Source: Lachnospiraceae bacterium UBA1683
GTDB lineage: Bacteria; Bacillota; Clostridia; Lachnospirales; Lachnospiraceae
DNA length: 64,000 bases
Assembly (NCBI GenBank): GCA_002320245.1
Contig: DCKD01000087.1
Location: 62,001 to 126,000 of the forward strand
Direction: 5' to 3'
Part shown: positions 63,242 to 64,000 of the stretch, piece after piece
Position numbering within the stretch: the first letter of the stretch is position 1
How the letters are laid out: every line of letters starts with the position of its first letter
Notes under the pieces: model-generated
Database searches by the model: none
The model's input: only the letters and a program-made list of their open reading frames with translations
Told to the model about the DNA's origin: nothing
Program-made: the position numbers and the translations under genes

Positions 63242-64000
63242 CGCGATACACCTCCTCTCCCTGCGTCAGTTCCATAAAGATTTCTTCCAGACTTGCTTTG
63301 GAAGCCTTCATCTCCAGAAGTGGACATTTTTCTCCGGCAAACGCAAAAAATACCTGTTCCCGGATGTCTGCCCCGTTCTTCGTCTCTATTTTCGCACGGG
63401 CGATTCCATCCTTTTGTATATCGATTTCTAATTTTGCAATATCGTCCACCAATGACAGAATCGAGCGAATCTTCTCCGGGGCTGCCTTCGCCTCAATCTC
63501 CAGACCTTCCGTACCGTTCATCCGTTTTTCCAGATTCTCAGGCGTGTCACTTGCCACCAGCTTTCCTTTGGAAATAATCAGGATATAATCACATACTTCC
63601 CGCACTTCCGCCAGGATATGGGAACTTAAAACTACCGTATGTTTTTTAGACAGATTCCGAATCAATTCCCGGATTTCGACAATCTGCTTTGGATCCAGCC
63701 CAACGGTAGGTTCATCCAGAATAATAATATCCGGGAATCCAAGGATAGCCTGCGCCAGCCCGACTCTCTGTCTGTAACCTTTGGACAGATTCTTAATCAG
63801 ACGCATCTGGACATCCATCAGCTTTGTCAGTTTCATCACTTCTTCGATGGCAGACTCCCTCTCACCCTTCGGTATCCTCTTCAATTCTGCCGCAAATTCC
63901 AGATACTCCTGCACCGTCATGTCCGTGTAAAGCGGCGGCAGCTCCGGCAAATATCCAATGTGTTTCTTCGCCTCTTCCGGTTCCTTCAATATGTCATGCC
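63225..64000 (-). CDS. ABC transporter ATPase, GldA-like (N-terminus outside window)
   Basis: The visible 258 codons run from the Q-loop region (GYLPELPPLYTDMTV) through the signature LSKGYRQRVG and Walker B DIIILDEPTVGLD to the stop. Walker A lies beyond 64000. The product drives the permease encoded next to it. The C-terminal 80 residues form an accessory domain common to these ATPases. Confidence 0.93.
   Translation of the reverse strand, partial: HDILKEPEEAKKHIGYLPELPPLYTDMTVQEYLEFAAELKRIPKGERESAIEEVMKLTKLMDVQMRLIKNLSKGYRQRVGLAQAILGFPDIIILDEPTVGLDPKQIVEIRELIRNLSKKHTVVLSSHILAEVREVCDYILIISKGKLVASDTPENLEKRMNGTEGLEIEAKAAPEKIRSILSLVDDIAKLEIDIQKDGIARAKIETKNGADIREQVFFAFAGEKCPLLEMKASKASLEEIFMELTQGEEVYRDAGDL

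Noticed and set aside
1..64000. CRISPR array
   Set aside because: The repeats seen are palindromes or tandem units without regular unique spacers of about 30-40 bases, and no cas gene is present.

Overview
The window looks like part of a Lachnospiraceae (Clostridia, Firmicutes) chromosome. The evidence is strong AGGAGG-type ribosome sites, TTGACA/TATAAT-like promoters, Firmicutes gene pairs such as lysS-greA and ecfA1-ecfA2-ecfT, an S-box (SAM-I) riboswitch on metK, and small families typical of this group (DUF6465, DUF6145-like). No species can be assigned from the sequence alone. Nearly all genes lie on the minus strand.

Positions 1 to about 29,990 are the right part of an integrative conjugative element of the Tn1549/CTn type. 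Read in the direction of transcription (right to left) it holds a DUF6075-like gene, a DUF3970-like gene, parA, parB, a replication-initiator-like gene, two unknown genes, pcfB, the coupling protein virD4, a Maff2 gene, virB6, prgI, virB4, a two-domain peptidoglycan hydrolase (CD1108-like), a DUF4315 gene, a CD1107-like surface protein, topB, and a giant ArdC-like/methyltransferase gene that runs off the left edge. Relaxase and integrase are not in view. The element carries two insertions of interest. One is a three-recombinase RIT-type element (about 17,849-21,310) between virB6 and prgI, with clear inverted repeats. The other is a cargo island (about 6,000-8,230) with an AT-rich gene encoding a HEPN-like RX4H domain plus three zinc ribbons, an XRE regulator with an attenuator-like leader, and a small unknown protein. 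A complete tnpV-like gene is nested out of frame inside the giant gene. A 25-bp palindrome occurs at least six times across the element.

Positions 29,996 to 64,000 are chromosomal. The first block is lysS, greA, dusB, a DUF6145-like gene, birA, a single reading frame joining a patatin domain to a full ornithine carbamoyltransferase, and a TrmH-family methyltransferase. Next come a potassium uptake cluster (histidine kinase, response regulator, trkH, trkA), metK with promoter, riboswitch and terminators, murA, a shikimate-kinase-like gene, a plus-strand GH79-like glycosidase, truA and the ECF transporter core. After these are a cyclophilin, an unknown gene with a long structured leader, a plus-strand sugar ABC ATPase with a PucR/CdaR-like regulator, sir2, an HD hydrolase, a DUF6465 protein with a histone-like tail, tRNA-Leu(CAG), a DnaJ-domain protein, and a Gld-type ABC transporter whose ATPase is cut by the right edge.

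The most promising material for something undescribed is the HEPN/zinc-ribbon cargo, the nested tnpV, the dispersed element palindrome, the patatin-OTC fusion, two 20-bp-phased palindrome arrays upstream of birA and the histidine kinase, and the structured leader near 52.6 kb. No alignment, fold prediction or database search was run.
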